A stretch of 64,000 nucleotides of DNA, taken from the NCBI GenBank assembly GCA_033220425.1, contig CM065647.1:930001-994000 (forward strand). Reading direction: 5' to 3'. This document shows, one piece after another, positions 24,805 through 36,297 of this stretch (positions are counted from its first letter, which is position 1; each line of letters opens with the position of its first letter). The position numbers and the translations under genes were made by a program. The stretch comes from Lepraria neglecta (lineage: Eukaryota > Ascomycota > Lecanoromycetes > Lecanorales > Stereocaulaceae). The notes beneath the pieces are model-generated. The model was given only the letters and a program-made list of their open reading frames with translations, made no database searches and was not told the origin of the DNA.

Positions 24805-26035
24805 TCAGAGCCTTCGGAAATTCCATGACATATTTACTGGACGTCCGTTAGCATCCACCCTAAATGCCCTTGAGCCACACGGCACTGTAGAAGAAAGAGG
24901 CCCAATGAATGGAATGGGATCGTGAGGCCATATGTGCGTTTCCGGATCAGTGATCCTGCCTTGAAACCAATCAAACAAGGAGCTCGCCGTCGGCAGCGCT
25001 AGATTGTAGTCTTTTATCAACCAGAATTCCTTTTTTGCGCTCCCGCAGTCTTTCCACACGGAAATGCCGACACGACAGCCATCATCAGTATCAAAAGCTC
25101 TTCCGGCGTAGGATTGAGGATGACGACCTTTGGCTATTTCTTAATCCACATTGACAGTAGGTGACGACGTTAATGTCCATTCACGGACGATAGCAAGTGG
25201 TATCAGGAATTTCAATCGGCACAAATAGAACTCCACGGTCTTGAGAGAACCGTTGGCTTTGAAGCTTGCATAGATAGTCGTTGTACCTCCACTTATAGCA
25301 TGGGAAAGCGTATTATTACGTCTTGACACTGCAAGTTCCTTCCACAGTCGTACTTGATCGTTGGCGATGAGAGAATCCGCCATGTTCATGCCTCTTTTCC
25401 AATCGACTCTGGGAAGTCCAGGGAGTCGAATCACCTTATAGATATCCGAGCAGTATGTACCAAGGATTAGAGCTATGGTCGCTTCAGTGAGATAACAAAC
25501 GGCCGGTGAAACCGCGGTAGAAAATGATGCAAGAGTTAGGTAGAGGGCTGTGACTTCTGGATTCTTAAGGATTCTATAGAGGTACTTGGAAATATTGCGC
25601 TTGCGGAATTCGGGATTCAGATGGTCTAAGATACGTCGTAAGAGGCCCTCACGGCCCACACCGGAACCGACGTAGGCTTTATAGGCGTGGCCTGGAAGAA
25701 ATTTAAAAGACGCTGTATATCCCCTGTTCCTTGCTGAAGTCACCACTCCTGAAGGATTGCCAACTGATAAGCTCAGCATCAAAAGCATTGTTAATGCAAA
25801 AATTTGGCTATACTGACTTGAACTCGGTAAATCCACCCTCCATTGCTTTAAGCAATTGAACGAGGCGATCATGAAAGACGGCCGAGACGATAGATATTAG
25901 AACCGTGGCACGATCGTGATTCTGGAGATAAATGGACATATCGTTCGAAGCTACCAAGACACCAGCTTGAATAGCGATGAGGAAAGCCAAGAATGTGTCG
26001 GCGACGATCTGTTGCGATGGTAAAGTCGCCTCCAT
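24805..26035 (-). pseudogene. GIY-YIG-like protein gene with an in-frame stop
   Basis: Model complement(join(24805..25729,25818..26035)). Exon 1 starts MEATLPSQQIVADTF. Exon 2 reads NRGYTASFKFLPGHAY and then KAYVGSGVGREGLLRRILDH, which resembles the YIG half of a GIY-YIG nuclease fold. A later VCYLTEATIALILGTY matches the conserved acidic helix of such domains. The frame meets TAA at 25141-25143 and then stays open in the same frame for another 112 codons (GRHPQSYAGRAFDTDDGCRV onward). No in-frame intron spans the stop. A tryptophan codon turned into TAA is the simplest reading. If the stop is used, the product is about 268 residues. The GIY-YIG assignment is moderate. Confidence 0.5.
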
Positions 26036-27097
26036 GGCGTATTGAAGACACTGGGTGATTGGAAGATGACGAAGAGATAACAAAGTAGTTAGAAAGCGAG
26101 AGTCAAGGATGGAGGTCTGCCGTCGGCGGAACCGTCACCATGGTTCGAACCAATATCCTTTCTTATCCCAGAACTTTGGACGCTTTCAGTGTCCTTCAGC
26201 ATCATCAAAAACGCCTAATCATTCTCCATTCTATCAGCCTCACGAAAAACTCGAAGTTTTTTTTCACTGCTGCGTCTTTCGATATCCACAAATCAGTCCT
26301 TTCTGGCTACCTCCATTGATATGAGCTAGGCCACCACGTTAGCCTATGCCTTCCCATACTAGCAATCTCTTCACGACCAAGCGCTGGAATTTCCAGATGG
26401 TTTATTTCGGGGAATATGAGATGGGGAAGCGGTTTCGTATGTTGCTCACCTGCCTGAGCATCATCTTGCCATCAGTTTCTACAATCCTGTATTTACTTGA
26501 AAGTTTTCAGATAGCACAAGCAGTCACAAAAATAACGAGCTACATTCATAATTCCATATCTCGGTAGATCAACACAACGAGTATTCCAGGCGGATTCTTG
26601 TAGCGTCTCAGCATTTAGAATTTCCCCGCAAGCCATGCTGGCTGTTACTTGAGAGACGACCCAATTCTGAACATGAACTTCAACTTTCTTCTCTCAATTT
26701 CTTCGCCTTCGAGCCCACTCAACTTCAACCTTTTCATAAAAAAATCTCTAGAGCGAGGTTTCTTACAACCCCGGCAGTGGGAGTTTTCCCTCAAGCCATA
26801 CTGGCTGTTATTTGAGTAACCGCCTAATTCATTCCGATGTCGATAATTTTGCCGCTAGTCCACTTCGGATCCACATCATGGTATTGCAATTGTTGACTTC
26901 TTTATGGGCTGATTGCTACAAAAGTTCAGCGCTCCGAAGAGCCCCAAATTCTGCAAGGCAGCGGCTTACAACCAAACAGTTTCGTCAACGCAGGCGTAAT
27001 GCTCCTCCGCAAACTCCGCTGCGGGGTTGGCTGTAGCTTTGCAACCCTCCACATTCCGGAGCCTACAATAACGCACTGTCCTTGAACTTATTAAACA
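26036..27097. other. Intergenic region between GIY-YIG-like gene and hydrolase
   Basis: Divergent gap of about 1.1 kb. It contains the duplicated segment listed separately and short open frames (26346-26567, 26812-27036) that carry no domain. It probably holds the hydrolase promoter. Confidence 0.45.
26617..26832. repeat. Diverged 45-bp direct duplication
   Basis: A segment at about 26617-26665 (core CAAGCCATGCTGGCTGTTAC) recurs at about 26783-26828 (core CAAGCCATACTGGCTGTTAT). The core differences are transitions. The two copies are about 165 nt apart and lie upstream of the alpha/beta hydrolase gene. They may be ends of a decayed repeat; no coding sequence lies between them. Confidence 0.4.
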
Positions 27098-27922
27098 ATG
27101 CCCTCCCTCCAAATCCCCTCCGGCCGCATCTTCTACGCCGACTCCCGCCCAACCACCACCCCACCCCGCGCAACCCTAATCCTGCACCATGGCTTAGGCT
27201 CCTCGCACGCCTTCTACCGCCCCATAACCCCCGCCCTAACATCTTCACCCCACAACTTCCGTTGCATTACCTACGACAGTATATCCAGCGGCCTCTCCGA
27301 CATCGCCCTCCCCCTCGAAACCCAAAGTATACAAACTCTCGCTAAAGATGTGATCGACGTGCTCGACGCATTAGGTGTGAAAGGCAAGGTGATAATGGTA
27401 GGGCACTCCCTCGCTGGCGTCGTGGCTGCGGAGATTGCGGCCATGAGGGGCGATAGGGTGATGGGCGCTGTGATGCTGGGGCCTGTGCTGCCGCAGGAGA
27501 GTGTGAAGGAGGTGTTTGAGCAGAGGGTGAAGACTGTTCAGGAAAAGGGAATGGAGGTTATGGCGGATACGATTCCTACGGGTGCTACGGGGTCGCGGTC
27601 TACGCCATTACAGCATGCGTTTATTCGTGTGCTGTTGTTGAGCCAGAATCCCGAGGGGTATTGCTCTATGTGCAGGGTTATTGGGGGTGCGTCGGTGCCG
27701 GATTATGAGGGTATTAGGATGCCGACGCTGTTAGTTGCGGGGAGGGAGGATAAGAGCGCGCCACTGAAGGGTTGCGAGACTATTTATGAGAGGACGGGAG
27801 GGAAGAAGAGGATGGAGGTTTTGGAGGGGGTGGGGCATTGGTTTTGTATCGAGGATCCGGAGGCTGTGGGGAGGTTGATTGGGGAGTTTGTGGAAGAGGT
27901 GGGTGTGGAGAAAGTAGTCTAA
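27098..27922 (+). CDS. Alpha/beta hydrolase
   Basis: Soluble hydrolase of the alpha/beta fold, closest in shape to enol-lactone hydrolase or esterase-like members. Substrate is unknown. The single exon gives 274 residues, a normal length. The oxyanion-hole motif is HHGLG near residue 30. The nucleophile elbow is GHSLAG with Ser104. The acid is probably Asp218 in AGREDKS, and the catalytic histidine is His247 in GVGHW. All triad positions are present and correctly spaced. No signal peptide. It is convergent with the LENG1-like gene. Confidence 0.9.
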   Translation: MPSLQIPSGRIFYADSRPTTTPPRATLILHHGLGSSHAFYRPITPALTSSPHNFRCITYDSISSGLSDIALPLETQSIQTLAKDVIDVLDALGVKGKVIMVGHSLAGVVAAEIAAMRGDRVMGAVMLGPVLPQESVKEVFEQRVKTVQEKGMEVMADTIPTGATGSRSTPLQHAFIRVLLLSQNPEGYCSMCRVIGGASVPDYEGIRMPTLLVAGREDKSAPLKGCETIYERTGGKKRMEVLEGVGHWFCIEDPEAVGRLIGEFVEEVGVEKVV

Positions 27923-28178
27923 TCAAGTCCAGTGCAGGATGATTGTATGATTAACGAATACCGGCTCTATTGTTTGCCAAAAGCAGCAGCTTCATGAGGG
28001 AAGAGTCTACAAATTTTGCATGTTTCCAGCTTCGGATTCGCCTGAAACAAGACGAAGTCGGCTAAGGGTTTTTTTCAACAGTCATGGTATTTTGGTTGTT
28101 GCCTGTGCAGATCTTGCGGGTTGGAAGTCCCTTGAAATGGCAGACACTCAACCACAGTCCCTTCTCAGGGCAAAGCAT

Positions 28179-29292
28179 CTAGACTTGAGCAAATTGGCTA
28201 CTGTATCTACCGCCTTCACCTGCCTCCCATCCCGGTCTGTCCTCTAGTTTCTTGCTTCTATGGCGATGAGAATGAGATCGGTGTAGATCGCGGTCCCGGC
28301 TCCGGCTTCGATGCCGAAGAGAATGTCTTGAAGAGTCTTCTCTGTCCCTCCGATGATGCTGTCTTTTGTTCTCAGCTTTCGCGGGACCGTCGAGGCTGAA
28401 ATCTTCTAGGTCATCATCTTCACGCCTTCTCCTTCTCTTCCTCTCTCGGCGCCGTTCAGCCTCTTCAATCTCCCTTATCTCTCTGTCTTTCTCTTCCCTC
28501 CACTTCCTCTTTTCCTTCTCCACTTCCCTAACCCCAACCACCCCTTTCTGAATAGCTGCCAAAGGATCATCGGCCGCCATCCTCATCTTCCCCCTCTCTT
28601 TCCTCCTCGGATCTTCATTCCCCCAAACGTCCTTCGAGGGTGCCTCAGACTCCCCATATTTATCTCCACTAGCACCCATAGTATGATACCAAGGCTTCTG
28701 GCCCACAGCCTGCTTGAAGCCAGCCGCGTTGGAGAACCGCACGGTATACTGATCCTCAAACTCTTTCTGCTTCTTGGCCTTCTCGGCCTCCACCTCAGCG
28801 TTCTTGCGCAAGTTGTGCCTTGAACTATCCACAGGGAATAGATTTATGTGCCCTTTCACGTCCGTAATAGGAGCGTCGCTACTCTTCTTGCTCTTCATCT
28901 GCATCTCCGCCTTTGCGGGGACAAGGGCGCCGCTCTCTTGCGCAAATCGTATATCTCTGTCCGTATCATCTTCACCAGCGATTCGCCTCCTTTTCCTCTC
29001 TCGGCCTGGCACATCCCGGCTCCTTCGCCTATCCTCTTCTTGTTCTTCCACTGGAGCAGGTGGTGCCTCAACCTTCAACCCTCGTAGAATCTGTATTCTC
29101 CGCTCAGCATCTGCCTCTTGCATACGCTGCTCTTCTTCCTCTTCTAGAGCAGCAGCTGCAGCCTCGTCTCGCTTGACCTTGGCGATGTTGTCTGCATTGT
29201 AAACGTTCCATGACTTCTTTCCGAGAAGGTGTCTGGAGCAATGTAAGCCTTTTATCTGGATATAGTGTAGATATGGGTACTTACAAAGGCAT
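28179..29292 (-). CDS. LENG1/CIR N-terminal domain protein, splicing-type
   Basis: Nuclear protein with a Cir_N domain, of the kind in LENG1 and CWC25-type spliceosome-associated proteins. Exons complement(join(28179..29232,29285..29292)) give 353 residues. Exon 1 is only 8 nt (ATGCCTTT). The join makes MPLHLLGKKSW and then NVYNADNIAKVKRDEA, the conserved Cir_N opening, which fixes the start and the split codon. The middle contains KPWYHTMG. The C-terminal third is rich in Arg, Glu and RS/HRSR dipeptides, typical of splicing factors, and ends GGRYSSQFAQV. It is divergent from SPT3 across about 480 bp. Confidence 0.87.
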
Positions 29293-29776
29293 TTCTTCCA
29301 GTACCGATGGCCAGAGACCCCCTACCTAAGATCACAGACCTTCCAGAGCTGTCAGTCTTGCGCTTGGGAAAGAAGACGAGATGCCTAAGACAACCCAGAA
29401 CAGCTTCAAATGGAAGGTGCAGCCGGTAGGGTATATTTCCTAGTGCAGAATACTATACCGGCTACTGCCGGGCTTCGCAAATGCCGACTTCCTGAATGTC
29501 CTTCACCTGTTTCCCTTTATATTGGTCATAAGACACAGTAGATCTTAGCTCTTTGCTTTGTCATATGGCAGTATCAAAATTGTTGCTCTTACTACATCCA
29601 GCTGGCGAGTGAGCAAAGCTGCTGAACATTTTGGAAAGATTAAAGACTTTGGAAAGACCATCTCTGCCGCTCGATCAAGTTCGAACTTATCCCCACGCTT
29701 GCAGGATTCAGATCCAGCAGCCCCTTTGACCAGCCTGAAGTATCGCTGAAGAGCCATCTGAGGAACCGCCGTGGCC

Positions 29777-31203
29777 ATGGCGGATAAATCGGTACAGGCC
29801 AAGTATAGGCAGGAGATTCAGCAGGTATGTTGCTTTTATGTCTTTACTATGCCAGACATGAGCTTCTTCTCCATTTGGAAAGAGTCCGGGGCAATGTTCT
29901 TTGCTTGCGTTGCGATGTTGCTATAGTCGGGTGTGCGAGGTGTTGAAATAGCAAAAGGGAGGCGAGCGTCTGTTTTTGGCCGCACATATTCAGCCCTGCC
30001 TCAACACGACATGATGATTTGACTTCCACAAACTCAACAACAATCTCCCCTCCTCAATAAAGCTCAACCAAGCAAGCACCATGTCTCTCCTGAACGACAC
30101 GTCCATTCCTCCGCCGTTCGAGGAGAGAATCGCTAGATATAAGAGTTTGGTGCTGATTCCAGAGATCAAAAAACAGATGATGTTCGTGGCTGGCGAGACA
30201 GGCGAACCTGCGGGCGAGACCACCACTCTCATTGAGAACATTGTGCACGAACAGGTCATAGCAATGGTAAGCACTTATCGATGCCGAAAAATGTCATGAT
30301 CTCGGACTGATATGTAGTACAGCTCCAACGATCCACATCTCTTGCTACTCGACGTGGTTCCCGCACAATCTCTACAGCTGACCTCTTTTTCTTAATCCGT
30401 CACGACAAAGCAAAGACTGCTCGTCTCAAGACTTTCCTCTCCTGGAAGGATGTCCGCAAAACCGCTAGAGACTCTGACGACAAAGGAGCTGACGCAGCAG
30501 ATGCCGTCGGTGACGATGCTCTCGGCGACGCCGCTGGCGGACCCGCAATGCCCTTGGGAGATATGGCAAAGCGAAGCAAGAAAAAGATCAAGCTACCATG
30601 GGACATTGCCAGCTTCTTCAGCGAGCAGTTGCCAGACGGGGATGACGAAGATGACGAGGAAGAGGAAGAAGCCAACGCAGCGACTCTTCTACGTCTAGAG
30701 CAAGCTGATAAGCGCACCAAGGGCATGACCAAGGATGAGTATGTCCACTACAGCGAATGTCGCCAAGCCTCTTTCACCTACAAGAAGGCCAAGCGTTTCC
30801 GTGAGTGGGCTGGGTTCGGAGTCGTCACGGACAGCAAGCCAAATGACGATATCGTGGACATCCTGGGCTTTCTCCTCTACGACATTGTTCAGACGTTGAC
30901 CGAGGAGGCACTGAGGGTGAAGCACGAGGAGGATTTGAATAAGACTCGCAACGGCGATACCGATGCTAAGAGCAAGAAGCGCAAGCGTGAGACTGGTCTC
31001 TTCGACCCACCTGAGGAGGGCACGACTCCTGTTACTCCAAAGCACGTTAGAGAGGCGTTCCGTAGACTACAGGCAAAGCCTATACCAGGCAGATGCACGG
31101 TCTGGATGGGAGGTCCGAGGGCGCTTGTGAGGACTGAGCTGAAGCTGGTAGGTCACTAGACCATTTGGTACTAGGGAGACTGCTAACGTCGTACTAGATC
31201 TGA
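29777..31203 (+). CDS. SPT3: SAGA complex subunit Spt3
   Basis: Histone-fold subunit of the SAGA coactivator that helps TBP onto promoters. Exons join(29777..29824,30177..30266,30323..31147,31198..31203) give 322 residues (yeast Spt3 is 337). Exon 1 ends KYRQEIQQ and joins [11 protein letters not shown], matching the family. The first histone fold continues through [20 protein letters not shown] and [10 protein letters not shown]. An acidic linker ([12 protein letters not shown]) precedes the C-terminal histone-fold half ([16 protein letters not shown], then [20 protein letters not shown]). The last exon is six bases, Ile plus TGA. Intron 1 is 352 nt, long for this window, and contains an in-frame alternative start at 30081. 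Confidence 0.95.
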
Positions 31204-31209
31204 TCGAAG

Positions 31210-31545
31210 GTTACGAGACTGGCGTTTACTGGAACGGACATGGCATTATTAGCACAGAGCGTTAGGGAAGATCCTATTGAATGCGTTGGATTTACGGCAC
31301 TGCATTTACGAGACTAGCGTTTTTAGGAAGGGGAATGGCACGATACCCAAGGAGCTCAAGGAAAATTCATGTTGCATGCGTTGGAATTACGTAAACGATT
31401 TACTCGCTGATATTGGGCTACTCACGAAAGGGCATGACATGATACCCAAGAACTTTTTGGAAGATGATATTGCTTGCGTTGGAATTACAGAAAAGATTCA
31501 TTGGCTGATTTCAGACTACTCGCGAAGAGCATCGTGTAGTCTCGC
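31210..31545. repeat. Three diverged tandem units of about 95 nt
   Basis: Units begin at about 31211, 31306 and 31400 (TTACGAGACTGGCG, TTACGAGACTAGCG, TTACTCGCTGATA). A second anchor, TGCGTTGGAATTAC or close variants, recurs at about 31282, 31377 and 31475. A third, GATACCCAAG, is shared by units 2 and 3. The array starts within 10 bases of the SPT3 stop and fills most of the convergent gap before SNU23. Confidence 0.65.
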
Positions 31546-31677
31546 ATAGGGTATCAAGGCATAAATTCGTCATAAAACTCCTCCGCTATGCAGCCAAGCG
31601 CCTGGATCCATGCTTCTATGAGACAAACACCATCCAATAGCTCACTCAGATTCAATATCCGTAACGCCCAACCCAGC

Positions 31678-32319
31678 TCAGCAAATAATCCCGCCTCCAA
31701 CCCCCTCCTCATCCTCCTCCTTAACCCCAACTCCACCCTCCGTCTTCCTTCTCTTCTCCCTCCTCCTCGCCCTCTTCTCCTCCCTCTCCCGCTCCTCCAC
31801 CTCCTTCCTAACCTCCAACCTCCTCCCTAAATCAACCACATCCCCCACCCCTTGTGCCTCCTCCCTCCTCTTCTGGCTCAACCACTCCAACCTCTCCCTC
31901 ACCTCCTCCAACGTCGCCCTCTTAACCTCCCCACTCTGCCCAATAGCAATCTGATGCTGCTTCGAATTGAAATGCTCCACAAACTGCAAATTATCCTTAA
32001 ACGTCAAATCACAATCTGCGCAATAAAAGCCCGCGCCGCGTCCTCGTTTTCCGGTCGCTGCCCCCGCCGGGACGAGAGTGGTTTTGCCGACGTTGTTGGA
32101 GACGTCGAGACGGGCGGTGCGGGATTCGGTTTCTTTTGCGTCTGGGGGAGTGGAGGCTCGGGGGCGGTATTTTTGGCCGGCTGCTTTTGCTTCTGCACGA
32201 GCAGCACCTTCCTCTTTATACTTTGCCTCTCGAGCTTCGGCTTTGGCTGCGTATTCTGCTCGGTCCCAGGTCTTACGGAAATTTGTATCGCCTGCAGCGG
32301 ATTTAGAGGGGCCCGACAT
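31678..32319 (-). CDS. SNU23: U4/U6.U5 tri-snRNP zinc-finger protein Snu23 (ZMAT2 family)
   Basis: Spliceosomal tri-snRNP component. Single exon of 213 residues, matching the ZMAT2/Snu23 size. The N-terminus has the family's DTNFRKTWDRAEYAAKAEAR. The matrin-type C2H2 finger is YCADCDLTFKDN followed by LQFVEHFNSKQHQ, with ligands Cys100, Cys103, His116 and His122. The downstream RATLEEVRERLEWLSQKRRE helix is also conserved. The tail is basic and charged. The ATG at 32319 is the first in frame. It is convergent with SPT3 and divergent from the DUF2421 gene. Confidence 0.93.
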   Translation of the reverse strand: MSGPSKSAAGDTNFRKTWDRAEYAAKAEAREAKYKEEGAARAEAKAAGQKYRPRASTPPDAKETESRTARLDVSNNVGKTTLVPAGAATGKRGRGAGFYCADCDLTFKDNLQFVEHFNSKQHQIAIGQSGEVKRATLEEVRERLEWLSQKRREEAQGVGDVVDLGRRLEVRKEVEEREREEKRARRREKRRKTEGGVGVKEEDEEGVGGGIIC

Positions 32320-32565
32320 GACTATAGGCTCCCGAGAGCTTGCGACCCTTTGGCCTGTAGAGATTTCTTTAAGCCGGTCCGAGAGACAACGCGGTATCTC
32401 TCAGATGTTGCACGAAGGAACCTAGACGCGCCAAGCGCCGCGTTTCAAACCCTGGTGGCGATCATCTTCCAACGTGTGATATATCTCGGTCACGCTCGGG
32501 ATCTCTATGTCATTTCGCTGAAGTGTCCTTTATCATGTATTGCATTAGTTGTATACAGCTTTATA

Positions 32566-35500
32566 ATGGCGAAAGAAGAGTTGGCGAAGGAAGAATCGGC
32601 GCTCCAGAAAGGTCGGCAATATGTGGCCGAGCAAGCATTGGAGATTTGGGATAGCTTGGGAAAGAACAATCTCTGGAAGAGGATTTTGAAAAATGTCACA
32701 GCTACGACTTTACTTGGTCAGATCTTCTATAGAAGCCAGTATAGAAGAGATCGCTCATTGCTTCTACAGTCAGCATATGTCTCATCCCAGGATCACGAAA
32801 TGCCATTGGCAAAGCAGCATATCTCGGTGCTATTACGACCGTTTTTGGCCATCCAGGAAGACGATTCGGCCAAATGGCAGAAGCATTGATCCTGGTCGTT
32901 TGCGGAACAGTACTGGGAGTGGCCTGGTCTCTTCTCGGGCTTTATCTAGGTTCTCTGGTGGTCAAAGACTATCCACCAGCAGCTTATGCCATCCGTGGCA
33001 TATTCCTCACACTAGCAGCTTTATTTCATGGCTTTCTACGATCACGGACTCCCCGGCTCTTTACCTTCGTCCTGCTCATGATCATTGTATCTGTTGTCTC
33101 GTTGACATCAGTAGCAACAGCTGTTGCACCTGTCGCGGCAACGCAGATATTGTATCCGATTTTAATAGCTGCCGGGTGCATTACTCTTGTCAATTTGTGT
33201 ATCTTTCCGGAGTTCAGCTCGAGGTTCCTGGGACAGATGACTATCGATACGCTCTCTGACACCGCCAAAGCTCTGCAAGATGCAGGTAGCTACTTTGTCG
33301 AAGCGGAAAAGGCGACATCGGCGGCTGGGAAAAGCTCCCAAACACCCACAGATGACCTAGAGAATAAGTCTTCATCTGGAACATCGCCTGGAGCGTTGGC
33401 CGAGGAGACTACCAGTCCTACGAAAATTTCGGTCTACGCTAGGATAAAAGCCATTGTTCAGAAGCTCTTCGCTGTTGACTCTGCAAGCACAAATGCCAAA
33501 GCCTCATTGCCTGGTCACAAGATATCTCTCAAAGTCCTGACGGACAGTAAGGCACAAATACGCAAAGGGCTTGGCGATTGCAAAGCAGCTCAACAGGAAT
33601 GCAATTTTGAGCTTGCTGTCTCTGTTCTGCCACCACGCAACCTGAAGCCCATCAGTATTCAAGCGATGAAGAAATTTGTGGCAAACACGATCGCCGTGAT
33701 AAGTGCCTGCGAATCGAAATTCGCCCTTCTCGGTGGCGACGAAGAGACTGGAGAGGAAGCGGATAGCAAACCCTTGGTTCCAAATTCTCAAACCGAAAAC
33801 ACTACGAAGCATCCTGCAACAAAAGCGCCAAAGGAAGAATCGAAACAGAAGAAATTGAATGAAATCGTTGACCAGGATAAAGCAGAACTCGAGATGATCA
33901 AGCCCAAACGTGAGATTGAATTTGGTGATGCCCGTCTGCTCAGATACCTCTTGAGAAGGATTGCCAAGCCATACCGGGATCTCCATACTGTCAAAGCTCG
34001 AACCGTTGAGGTGGTCACTGCCTGCATCGCTTATACATATGTCTTTTTCTCTCGACCCTCCATAATAGCCTTGATGCTGAGATGTAGCAGGATGTTCCTA
34101 CCTTACCTTCCGGGGCGCGAGCCCCAAAAGGTATACTGCTCGAGGAATTGGATCTGCACATGAAGCTTCTACAACAGGCGTTGCTTCAATTCGACATTGA
34201 TGCAATATCTGCCCTTGAAGGTGCTGCCACGATTCAAGAGATGGAAGGCAAGGAGCCGGACATCATGCCTAGAGAGGAGGTCTTTTTGATGTCATCGTTC
34301 ATGCTCAATGTACGGCAAGCGGCGTATGTGTGATCTCTCGAAGCCTCTGAAGCACGACTTGCTGACTTTGGCCAGCACTCATATTGAAAACATGCTGAAG
34401 CACTCCCGAGAGCTTGTGCAAAAACGTCAAGAAAGAAATGACCGCCGGCGATTGTACGTGCCACGCATTAAGTGGTCGAAATGGCTAAACACCGGCGGCG
34501 AAGAAGCTGAAGCTGTGCCTGCTCCTGCACGCAAAGCGAACCAGAAGGGCAATGCAGATAATGCCGAGGACGATGACGACGACGCAGAGTCATTGGACAG
34601 TAAGAAGAGCTTGCTTGCCGCAAATAAACAGGAAGACCTAGAGAAGAATCCTAGCGTGGGGCCTGAAGAAGGCAATACAACAACCGCGAAGAAGCCAGAA
34701 TCGACGAAAAAGGAACCTTCAGATGAAGAAATTTCTCGTATCATGCGTCTGCGCGGGCAAGCAGCTGATGTCTTGGAATGGGTGCAGCACTCAGAAGACG
34801 TGCTGTATGCCTTGAAGCTCAGCATTGCCCTCTTGCTGGTACTTTGGCCCTCTCTCGTGGCTTCCTGGAACACTTGGTACTCCCTAAACCGAGGCTTATG
34901 GGCAGCACTCCAACTCGTTCTCATCACTGAAGTCTCAATCGGCACATCAGTCATGACATTCATCCTCCGAGGCATCGGTACCACTCTCGGCTGCATCTGG
35001 GGCTGGGCAGCTCTCGAAGCCCGAAACGGCAATCGCATCGTCTGCGCTGTAATGGTCGCCATAGCACTCTTCCCCTGCGCCTACGTCCAACTGGGAACCA
35101 AATACCCAAAAGCCGGCATGGTCTGCATCGTCAGCATCTGCGTCGTCACCCTCTCAACAGAACTAGATACAGTCCCCGGCTCCGCAACCGAGAACTTCCT
35201 AAAACGCTGGATCGCCTTCATGATCGGCGGCATCGTCGCCCTCATAGTCGAAGTCGTTCTCCTCCCCGTCAAAGCCCGCACCCGCCTCGTGGAATCCTTA
35301 GCAGCAGCACTCCACCAAATCAGCGAGATGGAAAAATGCATCGCCGCTGGCATAGAGTCAGGCGTCAAAATCGACGTCTACGCCGCTGAGAACTTCCTTC
35401 GTTTCGAACACGCAAGTAGGAAAGCCAAAACCGCATTGAGTGCTGCAGAAACCTTCCTACCCTTCTGCAGCAAAGAGCCAAGAATAAAAGGTTCCTTCGA

Positions 35501-36242
35501 AGGCCTGGCGCTGATCTACAACGAAATCCTCTTCGTCCTCCACCAGATCGTCGACAGGATGGACAATATGCTGCAACTGCGCACGGCCTATGGTTCCGGT
35601 CCTCTCGAGGAGCTTAATGCAGAAATCTATCCATACCGTAGGAATGTAGCCGGGTCCATCACATTAACGCTCTTCGCCATCCACGGGGCTCTTACCACAA
35701 AGCTCCCCCTTCCGCAATTCCTACCCTCAGCTCGACTGGCTCATCTCCGCATGATCAACCGAGTCCGAGAAGTCGTCCTCGAGAAAGTAAGCCAGGGTCA
35801 AGATGACCATGAAATCACCACCAAACTAGCGCGCCAGCGCGCCTTGCGTAGGAAGTATATGTCTTGGAACGCCGCGTCAGCTGCCCAAGCTGAGATCATT
35901 GAGTTCCTGGAAGAACTCATCGATCTTACGAAGTTGCTTGTGGGAGCTAATGAGTTCAGAAGCGGACTGCTCACTAGGCCTACGTATCATGACTACGCGG
36001 GCAAAGGCGAGAAGATAGAAACCGGGAATGAGGAAGAGGCAGCTGCTGTTGCGGAGGCTAGAGATGAGGTCAGGGAGCCGTTGGGTAGTGCGGCGCTTAC
36101 TAGGCGGAGGAGGGGCACGGGGATGAGTAGGGAGAGTGATGGGGAGGATGTACCGGCTAGTTTGCGGAGGATCCAGAGTAGGAAGATTGAGGCTGGGGTT
36201 AGGAGGATGAGGACGGGTGAGAGTGGGGGGAAGCAGTCATAG
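32566..36242 (+). CDS. DUF2421/FUSC-like multi-pass membrane protein
   Basis: Large membrane protein of the fungal family with an ER-transporter-like N-terminal 6TM domain and a C-terminal DUF2421 (brefeldin A sensitivity-related). Transport substrate is unknown. Exons join(32566..32716,32770..34040,34091..34323,34376..36242) give 1173 residues. The first join restores VSICLIPGSRNAIGKAAYLG followed by ITTVFGHPGRRFGQMAEAL, a family hallmark. Four or more hydrophobic segments follow. A charged acidic loop covers roughly residues 570-680. The second TM bundle includes YALKLSIALLLVLWPSLVAS, LVLITEVSIGTSVMTFILRG and AFMIGGIVALIVEVVLLPV. The C-terminal region is DUF2421-like and ends in a basic tail. 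Phases agree at all three introns. Confidence 0.88.
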
Positions 36243-36297
36243 TAAGGGTTGTATCAAGGGGAGAGAGGCCTTCATTGAGTTGTCATAGTATGGAGCC

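Noticed and set aside
26136-26155. GGTTCGAACC resembling a tRNA B box
   Set aside because: The motif is palindromic and there is no A box, stem or acceptor arm at the right distance.
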